A stretch of 64,000 nt of DNA, from assembly GCA_963720705.1 (NCBI GenBank), contig CAVRGJ010000015.1, positions 1 through 64,000 of the forward strand, read 5' to 3'. This document shows positions 17,665 to 28,041 of this stretch, one piece after another. The position numbers and the translations under genes are program-made. Origin of the DNA: DASWJZ01 sp963720705 (lineage in GTDB: Bacteria > Pseudomonadota > Alphaproteobacteria > Rhizobiales > Afifellaceae). Position 1 is the stretch's first letter. Every line of letters starts with the position of its first letter. The notes under the pieces were generated by a model. The model saw only the letters and a program-made list of their open reading frames with translations. It made no database searches and had not been told where the DNA came from.

Positions 17665-18321
17665 ATGCCGCAGCCTTACGACCTGATTATCTTCGACTGC
17701 GATGGCGTGCTGGTCGACAGCGAGGTGATCAGCACCCACACGCTACTCGACACGCTCGCGGCGCACGGGCTCGAGGTCGACATCGGTTACGTGTGCAAGA
17801 CCTATCTCGGGCGCGCGATGTCGGTGGTGAAAGACGACTACCGCCGGCGACTTGGCCACGACCTCGATGCCGGCTTCGAGGACAACTTCCTGACGCGGCT
17901 CTTCGCCGCCTATCGGCGCGAGCTCTCTGCGATGCCGGGCGTCAAGGAGCTTATCGCCGGTCTGACGGTGCCCTATTGCATGGCGACCAGCAGCAGCACG
18001 ACACGCGCCGCCGTTTCGCTCGAAGTGAGCGGGCTCCTGCCGTTCTTCGACGGCAAGATATTTTCCGCCTCGATGGTCGCGCACGGAAAGCCGGCGCCCG
18101 ATCTTTTCCTCCATGCCGCGCACTCGCTTCGCGCCGAGCCGGCCCGCTGTCTCGTCATAGAGGATAGCGAGGTCGGCATTCTCGCGGCGCAAAACGCCGG
18201 CATGAAGGTGTGGCGCTTCGTCGGCGGTAGCCATTTTGCGGGCCGGGCGGTGGCGGTAAACCAAGATTCGGACATCCCGGCATTCGCTAGTATGGAAGCC
18301 ATGGCGATGGCGCTTCGCTGA
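17665..18321 (+). CDS. HAD-superfamily sugar phosphatase (CbbY/PGM-like)
   Basis: A 218-residue hydrolase of HAD subfamily IA. Motif I is FDCDGVLVDSE with nucleophile D11 and acid/base D13, motif II is the Ser/Thr run ATSSSTT near residue 108, motif III Lys is in GKPAPDLFLHA near 142, and motif IV is VIEDSEVGILAA near 164. An in-frame GTG at 17632 is less likely than ATG 17665, which gives the family start. It is followed after 15 bases by the SorC regulator of a polyol importer, so it may dephosphorylate a sugar phosphate of that pathway. Confidence 0.82.
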   Translation: MPQPYDLIIFDCDGVLVDSEVISTHTLLDTLAAHGLEVDIGYVCKTYLGRAMSVVKDDYRRRLGHDLDAGFEDNFLTRLFAAYRRELSAMPGVKELIAGLTVPYCMATSSSTTRAAVSLEVSGLLPFFDGKIFSASMVAHGKPAPDLFLHAAHSLRAEPARCLVIEDSEVGILAAQNAGMKVWRFVGGSHFAGRAVAVNQDSDIPAFASMEAMAMALR

Positions 18322-18336
18322 GACTAGGCTTAGGGC

Positions 18337-19320
18337 GTGCAAGACAAGGTTCATAATCCGCGCAAGAAGGGCGGCAAGGGCGAGATCGCAACCGAACGCC
18401 TCGATGATGCCGCGCGCGCCGGCTGGCTCTACTATGTCGCCGGCAACACGCAGGACGAGGTCGCGCAGAAGCTTGGCGTGTCGCGCCAGACAGCGCAGCG
18501 GCTGGTCTCGATGGCTGTGTCGGAGCGGCTGATCAAGGTGCGCCTCGACCATCCGATCGCTCGCTGCATGGAACTGGCGGCGCGGCTCAAGGAGAGGTTC
18601 GGGCTAGAGCTTTGCGAGGTCGTGCCGAGCGACCCGTCGGCGCGCCTGGCCAGCATCGGTATCGCGGAAGCGGCGGCGGCCGACATGGAGCAGCGGCTGA
18701 AGTCGCTGCATCCGATCGTCGTCGCGATCGGCAGTGGGCGGTCGCTGCGTGCCGCGGTCGAGCAGCTGCCGCCGCTCGAATGTCCGCACCACAAGATCGT
18801 GTCGCTGGTCGGCAATATCGCGTCCGATGGATCCGCGTCGTTCTACGATGTGATCGTGCGCTTCGCCGATGCGGTGCAGGCGCCGCACTATCCGATGCCG
18901 CTTCCGGTCATTGCATCGACGGCACATGAGCGCGATCTCTTTTTCGAGCAGCCGTCGGTCAGGCATGTCGTCAGCCTCGCGATGAGTGCGGACGTGACCT
19001 ATGTCGGTGTCGGCGACCTCGGTGACAGCCCGCCGCTGCTCCAGGACCGCTTCATCACGGACAAGGAACTGCGGATCCTGAACAAGGCCGGCGCCGTAGG
19101 CGAGATCGTCGGGTGGGCGTTCGATGCTGAGGGCAATCTCATTGAAGGGCTGACAAATGACCGCGTTGCGAGCGTCAGGCTGGACCGACCGGCGCAGCGG
19201 CTGACGGTCGGGGTCTCGATGGGCGAGGTCAAGGTGCGAGCGATCGCCGCCGCGCTGAAAGGCAAATGGCTGTCGGGGCTTATAACCGACGAGTACACTG
19301 CCGAGCGACTTCTTTCATAG
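18337..19320 (+). CDS. SorC/DeoR-type sugar-binding transcriptional regulator
   Basis: A 327-residue regulator. After a basic N-terminal tail, residues about 25-60 form a helix-turn-helix (NTQDEVAQKLGVSRQTAQRLVS) and the rest is the SorC sugar-phosphate-binding domain (VAIGSGRSLRAAVEQL, VGVGDLGDSPPL, and the C-terminal VGVSMGEVKVRAIAAALKG). GTG 18337 follows the HAD gene by 15 bases. It precedes a complete polyol-type importer, as in the smo loci of Rhodobacter and rhizobia, and probably responds to a phosphorylated or free polyol/ketose. An inverted repeat at 19388-19414 is a candidate target. Confidence 0.88.
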   Translation: MQDKVHNPRKKGGKGEIATERLDDAARAGWLYYVAGNTQDEVAQKLGVSRQTAQRLVSMAVSERLIKVRLDHPIARCMELAARLKERFGLELCEVVPSDPSARLASIGIAEAAAADMEQRLKSLHPIVVAIGSGRSLRAAVEQLPPLECPHHKIVSLVGNIASDGSASFYDVIVRFADAVQAPHYPMPLPVIASTAHERDLFFEQPSVRHVVSLAMSADVTYVGVGDLGDSPPLLQDRFITDKELRILNKAGAVGEIVGWAFDAEGNLIEGLTNDRVASVRLDRPAQRLTVGVSMGEVKVRAIAAALKGKWLSGLITDEYTAERLLS

Positions 19321-19362
19321 CCCGCGGGCCGCATCCGCACCCGCACTGCGCGCAAAATCCGA

Positions 19363-19414
19363 TTGACATGAAAGTCGCCTGGTGCGAGCATTTGCCTGCG
19401 ATAAGGGCAAATGC
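19363..19414 (+). promoter_or_regulatory. Promoter region of polyol importer with 9-bp inverted repeat
   Basis: TTGACA at 19363-19368 is a good -35 box, while the -10 is poor (GAGCAT at 17-base spacing), suggesting activator dependence. Downstream, GCATTTGCC (19388-19396) and GGCAAATGC (19406-19414) form a perfect 9-bp inverted repeat with a 9-base gap. Its position between a SorC regulator gene and the operon it probably controls makes it the best operator candidate. Confidence 0.55.
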
Positions 19415-19435
19415 CCAGATGCAAGGGAGGACTTC

Positions 19436-20752
19436 ATGAAGATGGCCCTTCGCGCCCTCTTGGGTGCGTGCGCTATTGCTGCGCTGACGGCCGGCGCTTC
19501 CGCCGAAACGACGCTGACCATCGCGACCGTTAACAACGGCGACATGATCCGGATGCAGAAGCTGACGGACGACTTCACCGGGATGAATCCCGACATCAAG
19601 CTCAATTGGGTCACGCTCGAAGAGAATGTTCTTCGGCAGAAGGTGACGACCGACATCGCCACCAAGGGCGGCCAGTACGACATCCTGACCATTGGCACCT
19701 ACGAAGTGCCGATCTGGGCGAAGCAGGGTTGGCTCGTCGCGCTCGACAATCTTGGCGCCGACTACGACGTCGACGATCTCTTGCCCGCGATCCGCTCCGG
19801 CCTGAGCGTTGACGGCAAGCTCTACGCTGCGCCGTTCTACGGCGAGTCGAGCTATGTCATGTACCGCAAGGACCTGATGGAGAAGGCCGGGCTGACGATG
19901 CCCGACAAGCCGACCTGGGACTTCGTCAAGGACGCGGCCGACAAGATGACCGACCGCGCCAACGGCATCAACGGCATCTGCCTTCGCGGCAAGGCCGGCT
20001 GGGGCGAGAACATGGCCTTCCTGACGACGCTCGCCAATTCGTTCGGCGCGCGCTGGTTCGATGAGAAGTGGCAACCCCAGTTCAACACGCCGGAATGGCA
20101 TGACGCCATCCAGTTCTACGTCGACCTGATGAAGGCCGACGGTCCGACCGGCGCCTCGTCCAACGGCTTCAACGAGAACCTGACGCTCTTCCAGCAAGGC
20201 AAGTGCGGCATGTGGATCGATGCCACGGTCGCCGGATCGTTCGTCACCGATCCGAAGAACTCGACGGTCGCCGATAAGGTTGGCTTCGCGCTCGCCCCGG
20301 ACAAGGGCCTTGGCAAGCGCGCGAATTGGTTGTGGGCCTGGTCGCTGGCCATTCCTGCAAGCTCGGCGAACGCCGACGCCGCAGAGAAGTTCATCGGGTG
20401 GGCGACGAGCAAGCACTATCTGGAACTGGTCGCGAGCAAGGAAGGTTGGGCCAACGTTCCTCCAGGCACGCGCACCTCGCTTTACAACAACCCGGACTAC
20501 ACCAGCGCAGCGCCTTTCGCGGCGATGACGCTGGCCTCGATCGACGCCGCCGACCCGCAGCACCCGACGGTCAAGCCGGTGCCCTATACCGGCGTGCAGT
20601 TCGTCGCCATTCCTGAATTCCAGGGTCTCGGCGACACGGTCGGGCAGATCTTCTCGGCGGCACTCGCCGGGCAGTCGAGCGTCGACGACGCCTTGAAGCA
20701 GGCGCAGGACGTAGCCACCCGCACCATGACCAAGGCCGGCTACATCAAGTAA
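19436..20752 (+). CDS. Polyol/sugar ABC transporter substrate-binding protein (SmoE-like)
   Basis: A 438-residue family 1 extracellular solute-binding protein. A signal peptide covers residues 1-22 (KMALRALLGACAIAALTAGASA). The mature part begins ETTLTIATVNNGDMIRM and contains the two-domain pattern with YDILTIGTYEVPIWAKQGWL and AAPFYGESSYVMYRKDL. The arrangement binding protein, two permeases, MalK-like ATPase, short-chain dehydrogenase behind a SorC regulator matches mannitol/sorbitol (Smo) importers. ATG 19436 has GGGAGG nearby. The precise ligand is not proven. Confidence 0.87.
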   Translation: MKMALRALLGACAIAALTAGASAETTLTIATVNNGDMIRMQKLTDDFTGMNPDIKLNWVTLEENVLRQKVTTDIATKGGQYDILTIGTYEVPIWAKQGWLVALDNLGADYDVDDLLPAIRSGLSVDGKLYAAPFYGESSYVMYRKDLMEKAGLTMPDKPTWDFVKDAADKMTDRANGINGICLRGKAGWGENMAFLTTLANSFGARWFDEKWQPQFNTPEWHDAIQFYVDLMKADGPTGASSNGFNENLTLFQQGKCGMWIDATVAGSFVTDPKNSTVADKVGFALAPDKGLGKRANWLWAWSLAIPASSANADAAEKFIGWATSKHYLELVASKEGWANVPPGTRTSLYNNPDYTSAAPFAAMTLASIDAADPQHPTVKPVPYTGVQFVAIPEFQGLGDTVGQIFSAALAGQSSVDDALKQAQDVATRTMTKAGYIK

Positions 20753-20765
20753 GGTTCCTCCCGAG

Positions 20766-20832
20766 GAGGGGCTGCCCGGACCGCGATCTACTCCGGGCAG
20801 CCTCTCGATCTCGCCGGGCGAAATGCCCGGCG
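20766..20832 (+). promoter_or_regulatory. Double stem-loop between binding-protein and permease genes
   Basis: First hairpin: 15-base arm 20766-20780 pairs with 20792-20806 with a single G-U pair (core GGCTGCCCGGA / TCCGGGCAGCC). Second hairpin: CGCCGGGC (20812-20819) pairs perfectly with GCCCGGCG (20825-20832) over a GAAAT loop. Both lie between the binding-protein stop and the first permease, where such structures typically stabilise the upstream message and lower permease expression. Confidence 0.65.
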
Positions 20833-20938
20833 CGCTTCAAAGAATGCCGTGGCCGTCCGACCGGTAATGCAGGGGGAGCGGCGGCCGCCCGTGCAACTGA
20901 GCCGCCCAAAGAGGCGTGCCGCACAAGGGGAGGGGAGC

Positions 20939-21811
20939 ATGGCGACTGCAAATACCCGCCGCCTGGCGCGCACCATGCTGGTGCCATCCGTGGCAGCCCT
21001 CTTCGTCTGGATGATCGTGCCGCTGGCGCTGACGCTGTGGTATTCCTTCCAGACCTATAATCTGCTCAACCCGATCAACAACGGCTTCGCCGGCTGGTCA
21101 AACTACTATTATTTTCTCACCGACCCGTCGTTCTTCCAGGCCTTCGGCAATACCCTGATCCTCACCGTCTCGGTGCTCGCGATCACCGTGATCGGCGGGA
21201 CTATTCTCGGGATGCTCCTCGATCAGGCGATCTTCGGGCAGGGCATCGTCCGCATCCTCGTCATCTCCCCGTTCTTCGTCATGCCGACGGTTGCCGCGCT
21301 GGTGTGGAAGAACATGCTCCTCGATCCGAATTACGGCATCTTCGCCTGGATCGCGACAAGGTTCGGCATCGCTCCGATCCCGTGGCTGGAAAACTATCCG
21401 CTGTTTTCCATCATCGTCATCGTGTCGTGGGAGTGGCTGCCGTTTGCGACGCTCATCCTTCTGACCGCGCTGCAGTCGCTCGACGAGGAGCGCAAGGAAG
21501 CGGCGGAGATGGACGGGGCCAACTTCATCAGCATGTTCATCTACATCGTGCTGCCTCACCTGGCGCGTGCCATCACCGTGGTGATCCTGATCGAGACGAT
21601 CTTCCTTTTGTCGGTGTTCGCCGAAATTCTCGTCACGACCAGCGGCGGTCCTGGCTACGCGTCGACCAACATCGCTTACCTGATCTACCATCAGGCGCTG
21701 CTCGACTATGACGTCGGCGGCGCCTCCGCGGGCGGCGTGGTGGCGGTGATCCTCGCCAACATCGTCGCTATTTTTCTGGTCCGTATCGTTGGCAAGAACC
21801 TCGACGCCTGA
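20939..21811 (+). CDS. Polyol/sugar ABC transporter permease (SmoF-like)
   Basis: A 290-residue inner-membrane protein with six hydrophobic segments (first at about residues 13-35) of the MalF type. The cytoplasmic EAA loop is EAAEMDGANFISMFIYIVLP near residue 195, which docks on the ATPase. ATG 20939 has GGGGAGGGG just upstream. It pairs with the next gene to form the membrane channel. Confidence 0.87.
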   Translation: MATANTRRLARTMLVPSVAALFVWMIVPLALTLWYSFQTYNLLNPINNGFAGWSNYYYFLTDPSFFQAFGNTLILTVSVLAITVIGGTILGMLLDQAIFGQGIVRILVISPFFVMPTVAALVWKNMLLDPNYGIFAWIATRFGIAPIPWLENYPLFSIIVIVSWEWLPFATLILLTALQSLDEERKEAAEMDGANFISMFIYIVLPHLARAITVVILIETIFLLSVFAEILVTTSGGPGYASTNIAYLIYHQALLDYDVGGASAGGVVAVILANIVAIFLVRIVGKNLDA

Positions 21812-21823
21812 GGGGAAGTGGAC

Positions 21824-22654
21824 ATGGCCCGCGCCGTCACGCCGCAAAGAAAATGGACATTCACGATCCTGGCCTGGGTTGTGGCTCTGCTCATCTTCTT
21901 CCCGATCCTGTGGACGATCCTCACCTCGTTCAAGACCGAGGGCGACGCCATCCTCTTTCCGCCGGCGTTCCTGCCGCCGCACTGGACGCTTGAGAACTTC
22001 TTCGAGGTTCAGTCGCGCTCCGACTACTTCAAGCATTTCTTCAACTCGGTGGTCATCGCCGGCGGCTCGACGCTGCTCGCTCTGCTCGTCGCCGTGCCGG
22101 GCGCCTGGTCGATGGCGTTCTCCCCGTCGCGGCGCACCAAGGACATTTTGATGTGGATGCTCTCCACCAAGATGATGCCGGCGGTCGGGGTGCTTGTGCC
22201 GATCTATCTGATCTTCAAGAACCTGAACCTGCTCGATAGCTTGACCGGCCTGACCGTCATCCTAGCGCTGATCGACCTGCCGATCGTCATTTGGATGCTC
22301 TACACCTATTTCAAGGAGATCCCGGTCGATATCCTCGAAGCGAGCCGCATGGACGGAGCGGAGCTGTGGAAGGAGATCGTCTACGTGCTCCTGCCGATGG
22401 CGGTGCCCGGCATCGCCTCGACAATGCTCCTCAACATCATCCTCGCCTGGAACGAAGCGTTCTGGACGCTGAACCTGACGGCGGCAAAGGCTGCTCCGCT
22501 CACCGCCTTCATCGCGTCGTATTCGAGCCCTGAGGGCCTGTTCTGGGCGAAGCTCTCGGCCGCCTCCACCCTCGCCATCGCGCCCATTCTGCTGCTCGGC
22601 TGGTTCAGCCAGAAGCAGCTCGTCCGCGGCCTCACCTTCGGTGCCGTGAAATGA
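21824..22654 (+). CDS. Polyol/sugar ABC transporter permease (SmoG-like)
   Basis: A 276-residue MalG-type permease with six hydrophobic segments and the EAA loop EASRMDGAELWKEIVYVLLP near residue 175. ATG 21824 is preferred over an in-frame GTG at 21818 because the GAGGGGAA ribosome-binding site would touch the latter. It starts 12 bases after the partner permease. Confidence 0.87.
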   Translation: MARAVTPQRKWTFTILAWVVALLIFFPILWTILTSFKTEGDAILFPPAFLPPHWTLENFFEVQSRSDYFKHFFNSVVIAGGSTLLALLVAVPGAWSMAFSPSRRTKDILMWMLSTKMMPAVGVLVPIYLIFKNLNLLDSLTGLTVILALIDLPIVIWMLYTYFKEIPVDILEASRMDGAELWKEIVYVLLPMAVPGIASTMLLNIILAWNEAFWTLNLTAAKAAPLTAFIASYSSPEGLFWAKLSAASTLAIAPILLLGWFSQKQLVRGLTFGAVK

Positions 22655-22682
22655 TCTCCGCCGCCAACTCGGGAGCCTGGTG

Positions 22683-23687
<1,005 letters not shown>

Positions 23688-23702
23688 TACCGAGGACAAA
23701 AG

Positions 23703-24479
23703 ATGTATCTTGAGAAGCTGAAGCTGGACGGTCGCGTCGCCGTAGTGACCGGCGCCGGGCAGGGGATCGGCGCCGCCTGCGCCCGCGCTCTCGGCGAGGC
23801 CGGGGCAATCGTCATCGTCGCCGACATGGCCGCCGACAGATCAGAGAAGACGACCGCCGATCTCCGTGGCGTCGGCATCAAGGCCTATTCTGCCGCGCTC
23901 GATGTCACGAAATCGAAAGATGTCGATGCGGCGGCCGACCGGATCGTGAAGGAGCACGGCCGCGTCGATATCCTCGTCAACAATGCCGGCGTGGCGAAGA
24001 GCGACGTGCGCGCCGAGGACACAAGCGATGCGCACTGGCGCTTTCACATGGACGTCAATCTCGACGGCGTGTTCTGGTGCTGCCGCGCCTTCGGCCGCCA
24101 CATGCTGAAACAGGGCTCGGGGTCGATCGTGAATATCGGCTCGATGTCAGGCTTCATCGTCAACAAGCCGCAGCCGCAATCGTTCTACAACGCCTCAAAG
24201 GCGGCGGTCCATCATCTGACGAAATCGCTCGCTGCCGAATGGGGCAAGCGCGGCGTGCGCGTCAACGCCGTTGCGCCGACCTATATCGAGACGCCGCTCA
24301 CCTCCTTCGGCATCAACGAGAACCCGGAGATGTACAAGGTGTGGCTGGAGATGACGCCGATGGGGCGCGTCGGCCAGCCCGAGGAGATCGCCTCCGTCGT
24401 TCACTTCCTCGCTTCCGACGCGGCGAGCTTGTTGACCGGCTCGATCGTCCTCGCGGACGGCGGCTATACGTGCTGGTGA
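23703..24479 (+). CDS. Short-chain dehydrogenase, probable polyol dehydrogenase
   Basis: A 258-residue SDR enzyme. The cofactor motif is TGAGQGIG near residue 16, NNAGV near 92, and the catalytic Ser-Tyr-Lys set lies in IGSMSGFI (near 143) and YNASKAA (near 161). It is the last gene of the polyol importer operon and so probably oxidises the imported polyol to a ketose. Its sequence start (MYLEKLKLDGR) is unlike the Rhodobacter SmoS start as I recall it, so sorbitol is not assured; arabitol, xylitol or another polyol is possible. Confidence 0.83.
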   Translation: MYLEKLKLDGRVAVVTGAGQGIGAACARALGEAGAIVIVADMAADRSEKTTADLRGVGIKAYSAALDVTKSKDVDAAADRIVKEHGRVDILVNNAGVAKSDVRAEDTSDAHWRFHMDVNLDGVFWCCRAFGRHMLKQGSGSIVNIGSMSGFIVNKPQPQSFYNASKAAVHHLTKSLAAEWGKRGVRVNAVAPTYIETPLTSFGINENPEMYKVWLEMTPMGRVGQPEEIASVVHFLASDAASLLTGSIVLADGGYTCW

Positions 24480-24558
24480 GGCAGGTTCAGGCGGCCGTCT
24501 GGTCCGTGTCCGGCAGGGCGTCCGTGAGCCGGAAATATCCGATCCGATAGTTTGTCCT

Positions 24559-25798
24559 TCATGTCACGGTGGCGGCTGCGCGGTATTCGGCGCGGTCCCA
24601 GAGCCGACCCTCCATGATCTCGCGCAAGATCGCGACGGCGTCCCAGATATCTGCAAAGCCGAGATAGAGCGGCGTAAGTCCGAAGCGCACGACGTTCGGC
24701 GCGCGGAAGTCGCCGATGACGCCTCTGTCGATGAGCGCGCGCATGATCGGCCAGCCCTCGGCATGCGCGTAGGCGATCTCGCTGCCGCGTCCGCCGGGAC
24801 CGGCCACCGAGACCAGCGTGAAGCCATGGCCGGGCAATTCCTGCTCCATGAGTGCACGGAAGATTTCGAACTGCCGCATCGCTTTCTCGTAGAGCGTCGG
24901 CATCGAGACCTGCAGCATCAGATCGACGCCTTCCTCCAGCGCCGCAAGGCTTAGGATCGGCGGCGTTCCGACTACGAAGCGGCGGATGCCGGGCGCCGGC
25001 TCGTATGAATCCGAGAAGGCGAATGGATTCGCGTGGCCGAGCCAGCCGGTGAGCGCGGCGCGGGCCCGTTCCTGATGGCGCTTCGCGACATAGAGGTACG
25101 CCGGCGCGCCCGGCCCGCCGTTCAGAAACTTATAGCCGCAGCCGACCGCGAAATCGGCGCGGGCCGCCGAGAGATCGGCCGGTATGGCTCCCGCGGTGTG
25201 GCACAGATCCCAGATAACAAGGGCGCCCTTGTCGTGCGCGGCCGCGCCGATTGCCTCCATGCCGTAGGTGTAGCCCGTCGCATAGTGCACGTGGGTCAGA
25301 AGGACAGCGGCCGTGTCGCCGTCGATGGCGCTCGCAACGTCATCCGGCGCGACGAGGCTCAAGCGGTAGCCGTCGCCGAGCTGCGCCACCAGGCCCTCGG
25401 CTACATAGATGTCGGTTGGGAAATTGCCGCGCTCGGAGAGGATCGTGCGCCGTTCGGGCTTGAGCGCGAGCGCCGCGGACAACGCCTTGTAGACGTTGAT
25501 CGAGGTCGAAATCCGCGACGATCGTCTCGCCCGGTTCCGCGCCGATCAGTTGGCCGATCTTGTCGCCGACGCGGGCCTGCATTCCGATCCAGTCATGCGT
25601 GTTCCAGCTTCGGATGAGATCGCGGCCCCATTCGGCTCCGATCACGTCCGCGATGCGGCCGGATGTCGCTTTCGGCAGCGGCCCTAACGAGTTGCCGTCG
25701 AGATAGATGACGCCGTCGGGCAGCACGAAATTGTCGCGGAAGCACGCGAGCGGGTCGTCACGGTCGAGAGCTTCAAGGTCGGCGCGCGTCATCGGCAT
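24559..25798 (-). pseudogene. kynU: Kynureninase, frameshifted
   Basis: Kynureninase cleaves kynurenine to anthranilate and alanine. The N-terminal part (start 25798, MPMTRADLEALDRDDPL, then YLDGNSLGPLP, and GEWGRDLI-like GAEWGRDLI) and the C-terminal part (DLCHTAGAIPADLS, the PLP-Lys motif YKFLNGGPGAPAYLYV, VVGTPPILSL) are both well conserved but lie in different frames. The break is at the AAA run 25509-25511: removing one base restores ADSTSINVYKALSAALALK-like sequence across the joint. Either a recent 1-base insertion or a sequence error is responsible. No other tryptophan-degradation gene is adjacent. Confidence 0.85.
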
Positions 25799-25911
25799 GC
25801 GCCGACGATAGCAGACACGGCGCATCCCGGAAGCGCTGAGAAGGCGGCCTATACGCCCGCGGCGAGGGGCGTCCGGTTCGCGGGGTGCGAACCGGACGCC
25901 ATGTCATCAAC

Positions 25912-26226
25912 TCACTTGCGGGGAAGCGCGTCGCGCCAGGCCATCACTTCGAGCTCGACCCGCACTGCTTCCATCACCGGCACGACGGGGCGCGCCTCGA
26001 AGGTGAAGGCCGGCAGCATCGAGCAGAACTTGTGGATATCGAGCGGGTCGTTGCAGTCCAAGAGCATGTAGCCTCCCCAGTCGCCCACCCGTATGACGAA
26101 CATCTCGATCTTGAAGCCATCCGGCGCCTTCCACTGCGTGAAGACCTCGAGAATGCGTTTCTGGGCATTCTCGTATTCGGCGGGCGATCCCTGCGGGCGC
26201 TCGTTCCAGCTGATGACGTACTTCAT
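25912..26226 (-). CDS. DUF3303 family protein
   Basis: A 104-residue cytoplasmic protein beginning MKYVISWNERPQGSPAEY, with VFTQWKAPDGFKIEMFV and a C-terminal ARPVVPVMEAVRVE segment. This pattern fits the DUF3303 family of small alpha/beta ferredoxin-like proteins, whose function is unknown. It lies between kynureninase and an HD/LuxR gene on the same strand with gaps of over 100 bases, so an operon is not certain. Confidence 0.65.
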   Translation of the reverse strand: MKYVISWNERPQGSPAEYENAQKRILEVFTQWKAPDGFKIEMFVIRVGDWGGYMLLDCNDPLDIHKFCSMLPAFTFEARPVVPVMEAVRVELEVMAWRDALPRK

Positions 26227-26364
26227 TGGCGGTCTCCATGGTTCACTGCTTAAGCCGTTGAAAACCGGGATGTTTCCGGCGATCGCCCAGGTCTGGGCGC
26301 CGGCGGTCCGGTCTCAGGCTTGCAGGATGCCCGCTCCTGCTCGGGCCGACATGGGGTGAATTCC

Positions 26365-27944
26365 CTATGCCGCGGAGGCGGCCTGCTGCATCAAGCCGCG
26401 TTCAAGCGCGAAGAGCGCCGCGCCGGCGCGGGTGGCGACGCCGATCTTGGAGTAGAGGTTCTGGATGTGGTTGTCGGCGGTCTTGGGCGAAATATCGAGC
26501 CGGCGGGCCGCCTCCTTCGCCGTATGCCCGGCCGCGATCAGCCGAAGAACTTCGATCTCGCGCGGCGTCAACCCGGCGAGGCGCTCGCCGCTCACCCGGC
26601 GAGATGATTGGCCGGCGGACGCGAGGACGGCTTCGGCGGCCTCCGGGCAGAGCTTTCCGTCCTTCACCAGAGCACGCAGTTTTGCCGCTGCCGCGGCATT
26701 GCTCAGCGCCGGGCGGTGCGGCCGCTCCTCACGCGCGGTCTGGAATGCTTCGGCGGCGGCAAGCACGCGCGCGGCGGGCGAAAGGTCACTGGCGCGGGCG
26801 TAGCGATGGTAGCCGCTGCCATCGAGGCGCTCGTGGTGACGCAGCACCAGCGCCGCAACGGCCTTGCCTTCGCCGCCGAGCGACACGAGGGCGCGCTCGC
26901 CGTGATAGGGATGAAGGTGCGCGGCGTCGGTCTCGCGCTCCGCTCAGCGCGCCGGCGCGCATCCAGGTGGAGACCGGCACCGCTAGTTCGCCAATATCGT
27001 GCGTATAGGCCGCCCAGCGGATGTCGCGAATGTCGGAGGCGGGAAGCCCCATCTGCTTCCCCGCCGCGTCGGCGAGCGCCGCGACGGCGCGCGAATGCCC
27101 GAACGTGAAGGGCATCCGCATGTCGATCATGTCGGCGATCGCGAGATAAGCTTCCTCGGCGGCCTCTTCGTCGAGCAGCGCATGCGGCAGAGGTTCGAGC
27201 GTCAGGATCGTCTCGCGGTCGACCGGCTGGTCGAGCCCGAGGAGCATCTGGCCGGCGTCCGCGAGAAAGAGGTCGGCGAGCTCCGGCTCGTAGGCGCCGC
27301 CGCGGCGCTTCCCGATGATCGCAGCCATCTTCTCGGCGCCATGCGCCTCGTTGAGCGCGATCACGTCCTGCGCGAGCGTGACCATTCGCACGGGAAGCTT
27401 GACCTCATCGCCCTTCAAGTGCCGCGGCAGCCCATGCCCATCCCAACGCTCGTAAAGTTGGCTGAGGCTTTCCTGGGTCTCTCCCGGAAGTCCGATACGC
27501 TCCGCGATCCTCTTGGCGACCTCGCAGTGGCCGGCGAGGATTGGAACGCTGGCGTGCAGCGCTTCCGCTACGCCCTCGTTGACGGCGCGCGCCAGCACTT
27601 CCGGCGGCGCGTCGGCGAGGAGGCGCTTCAGAGCGCGGGCTATTGTCTCGCCGAGCTCCGACATGTTGCCCATGTCCGTGCGGGCGAGGTCCTGTCGGAG
27701 CGCGATCTCGTCACCCAGCGCCGCGGCCAGCAGATGCGTGTCGGCGTTGCAGCCGATGTAGCGGAGCAGGGCCTGGTGATAGACGTTCCGGCGCTCGCGC
27801 TCGGTCGAGGCCGGCGGCATCGGCGAGACGCATCGCGAGCACGCACGATCGCGCCGCAAAGTCTTGCGACTGGCCCGTTGCCAGGTCCGTCGCGTAGGCG
27901 AGCACCATCAGAAAATCTGCGCGCCGATAGCCCGGTGCCGCCAT
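26365..27944 (-). pseudogene. HD-domain/LuxR-type regulator, two frameshifts
   Basis: Three consecutive frames together encode one protein: an N-terminal helical part (from 27944, MAAPGYRRADFLMVLAYATD), an HD phosphohydrolase-like part with MPFTFGHSRAVAALA, YTHDIGELAVP, HPYHGERAL and HHERLDGSGYHR (an HD-GYP-like set), and a C-terminal LuxR helix-turn-helix (LTPREIEVLRLIAAGHTAKEAARRLDIS). The joints are near 27803-27804 and 26940-26941; both need removal of one base, each in a doubled C (read on the minus strand as GACC and AGCGG). The architecture suggests a nucleotide- or ligand-responsive regulator. Function is unknown. Confidence 0.72.
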
Positions 27945-28041
27945 TGATTTGGTTCCCCTAAGGACGGCGAGAGCATAGCGCCAAACGCGGCGCGATTAGC
28001 AACTCCGGCGCGAGGGCCGAATCGCGAGGGGCCTGAACCGC

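Noticed and set aside
19280..20563. 427-codon minus-strand frame
   Set aside because: Antisense to the polyol-binding protein gene, which has a signal peptide and good ribosome-binding site.
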